A stretch of DNA of 6,695 bases from positions 1-6,695 of the forward strand of contig JAFYMJ010000009.1 in NCBI GenBank assembly GCA_017556665.1, read 5' to 3'. Source of the DNA: Bacteroidales bacterium. GTDB taxonomy: Bacteria > Bacteroidota > Bacteroidia > Bacteroidales > UBA932. Shown piece after piece: positions 6,091 through 6,695 of the stretch (within the stretch, counting starts at the first letter, position 1; each line of letters begins with the position of its first letter). The position numbers and the translations under genes are program-made. The notes beneath the pieces were generated by a model. It was not told the DNA's origin, did no database searches, and worked only from the letters and a program-made list of their open reading frames with translations.

Positions 6091-6695
6091 ATGTCTGAGA
6101 TGCAACTTAAAGTCCCACAGCATGTAACTATCATTATGGATGGTAATGGTAGATGGGCTAAAAACCAAGGAAAAGAGAGGTTATATGGTCATGCAGAGGG
6201 GGTTGAGAGCGTTAGAGCCTGTACAGAATTTGCTGTTGAAAAAGGAATCAGATATCTTAGTGTATTTGCCTTTTCGCAGGAAAACTGGGACAGACCGGTA
6301 GAGGAGGTAGAAGGATTAATGAGACTTATGCTAAAAGCGATGATGGCAGAATTGCCAACATTCCAGAAGAATGGAGTGAGATTTAGAGTGATAGGAGATT
6401 TTAGCAGATTGTCAAAACAATTACAGGAAGAGATAGAACAGACAATGAAGCTTACAGAAGAAAACAGTAGGCTTCAACTTGTTGTTTTTTTAAGTTATAG
6501 CGGAAAATGGGATATTCTGCAGGCTGCCCAGCGTCTTATGAAAGATAATGCTCAAAGAATTGCATCGGGTGAGAATGTGGAAATTACAGAGGATATGTTC
6601 AGTAAATATTTGAGCACATCAGATATTCCTGATCCTGATCTTCTTATTAGAACAAGTGGAGAGGAAAGAATCAGCAACTATATGTTGTGGCAAAC
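6091..6695 (+). CDS. uppS: Isoprenyl transferase (undecaprenyl diphosphate synthase), 3' end outside window
   Basis: This is a cis-prenyltransferase that extends farnesyl diphosphate with isopentenyl units to the C55 carrier needed for peptidoglycan and surface glycans. It acts in the cytoplasm at the membrane face. The frame is open from the ATG to the right edge (201 complete codons of an expected 245 or so). Motifs in order are HVTIIMDGNGRWAK (11-24, with catalytic Asp17 and the diphosphate-binding loop), GHAEGVESVR (33-42), FAFSQENWDRP (59-69), LSYSGKWDI (134-142) and PDPDLLIRTSGEERISNYML (180-199), with the diphosphate-binding RTSGE intact. The ANYGGR-type loop of many bacteria reads SYSGKW, a variant I associate with Bacteroidota. 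A second Met at position 4 could also serve as the start; the first ATG was kept. In related genomes bamA and ompH genes often follow uppS. Confidence 0.95.
   Translation, partial: MSEMQLKVPQHVTIIMDGNGRWAKNQGKERLYGHAEGVESVRACTEFAVEKGIRYLSVFAFSQENWDRPVEEVEGLMRLMLKAMMAELPTFQKNGVRFRVIGDFSRLSKQLQEEIEQTMKLTEENSRLQLVVFLSYSGKWDILQAAQRLMKDNAQRIASGENVEITEDMFSKYLSTSDIPDPDLLIRTSGEERISNYMLWQ

Noticed and set aside
1..6695. Novel defence, mobile or CRISPR-like system
   Set aside because: All frames of note are housekeeping or envelope genes; no repeat array, transposase, integrase, toxin pair or reverse transcriptase was found.

Overview
The window looks like a chromosomal segment from a member of the Bacteroidota, most likely the order Bacteroidales. 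It is AT-rich, its genes lack recognisable Shine-Dalgarno sites, and several intergenic gaps carry the Bacteroidota -7 promoter motif TAnnTTTG. The protein families also fit: a two-LysM plus periplasmic-binding-like fusion, the long form of PurC, PdxJ beginning with VNINK, and UppS with a SYSGKW loop. This assignment rests on motif recognition, not on a database search.

Layout. Positions 1-5071 hold five genes, all on the minus strand. Read in the direction of transcription they are pdxJ (vitamin B6 synthesis), an OmpH/Skp-like coiled-coil lipoprotein, a family-4-type glycosyltransferase, purC (purine synthesis), and a secreted LysM/periplasmic-binding-like protein whose C-terminal end lies beyond the left edge. 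Gaps are 71, 6, 44 and 13 bases, so the OmpH-like gene and the glycosyltransferase, and likewise purC and the LysM gene, are probably cotranscribed. Positions 5072-5168 form a divergent promoter region with a 16-base near-palindrome. Positions 5169-6695 hold nadK and then uppS, which is cut by the right edge, both on the plus strand. Every gap is under 100 bases, and I saw no tRNA, rRNA, mobile element, CRISPR array or long repeat.

How the genes relate. This is mostly core housekeeping: pyridoxal phosphate, NADP and purine synthesis, and the C55 lipid carrier for cell-wall and surface polysaccharides. The envelope theme (uppS, OmpH-like lipoprotein, glycosyltransferase, LysM protein) is consistent, but I see no evidence of a dedicated new system. 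The points most worth a second look are the TTG start of the glycosyltransferase directly behind tandem stop codons, its missing EX7E motif, the lipobox on the OmpH-like protein, the pairing of purC with the LysM protein, and the palindrome between pdxJ and nadK.
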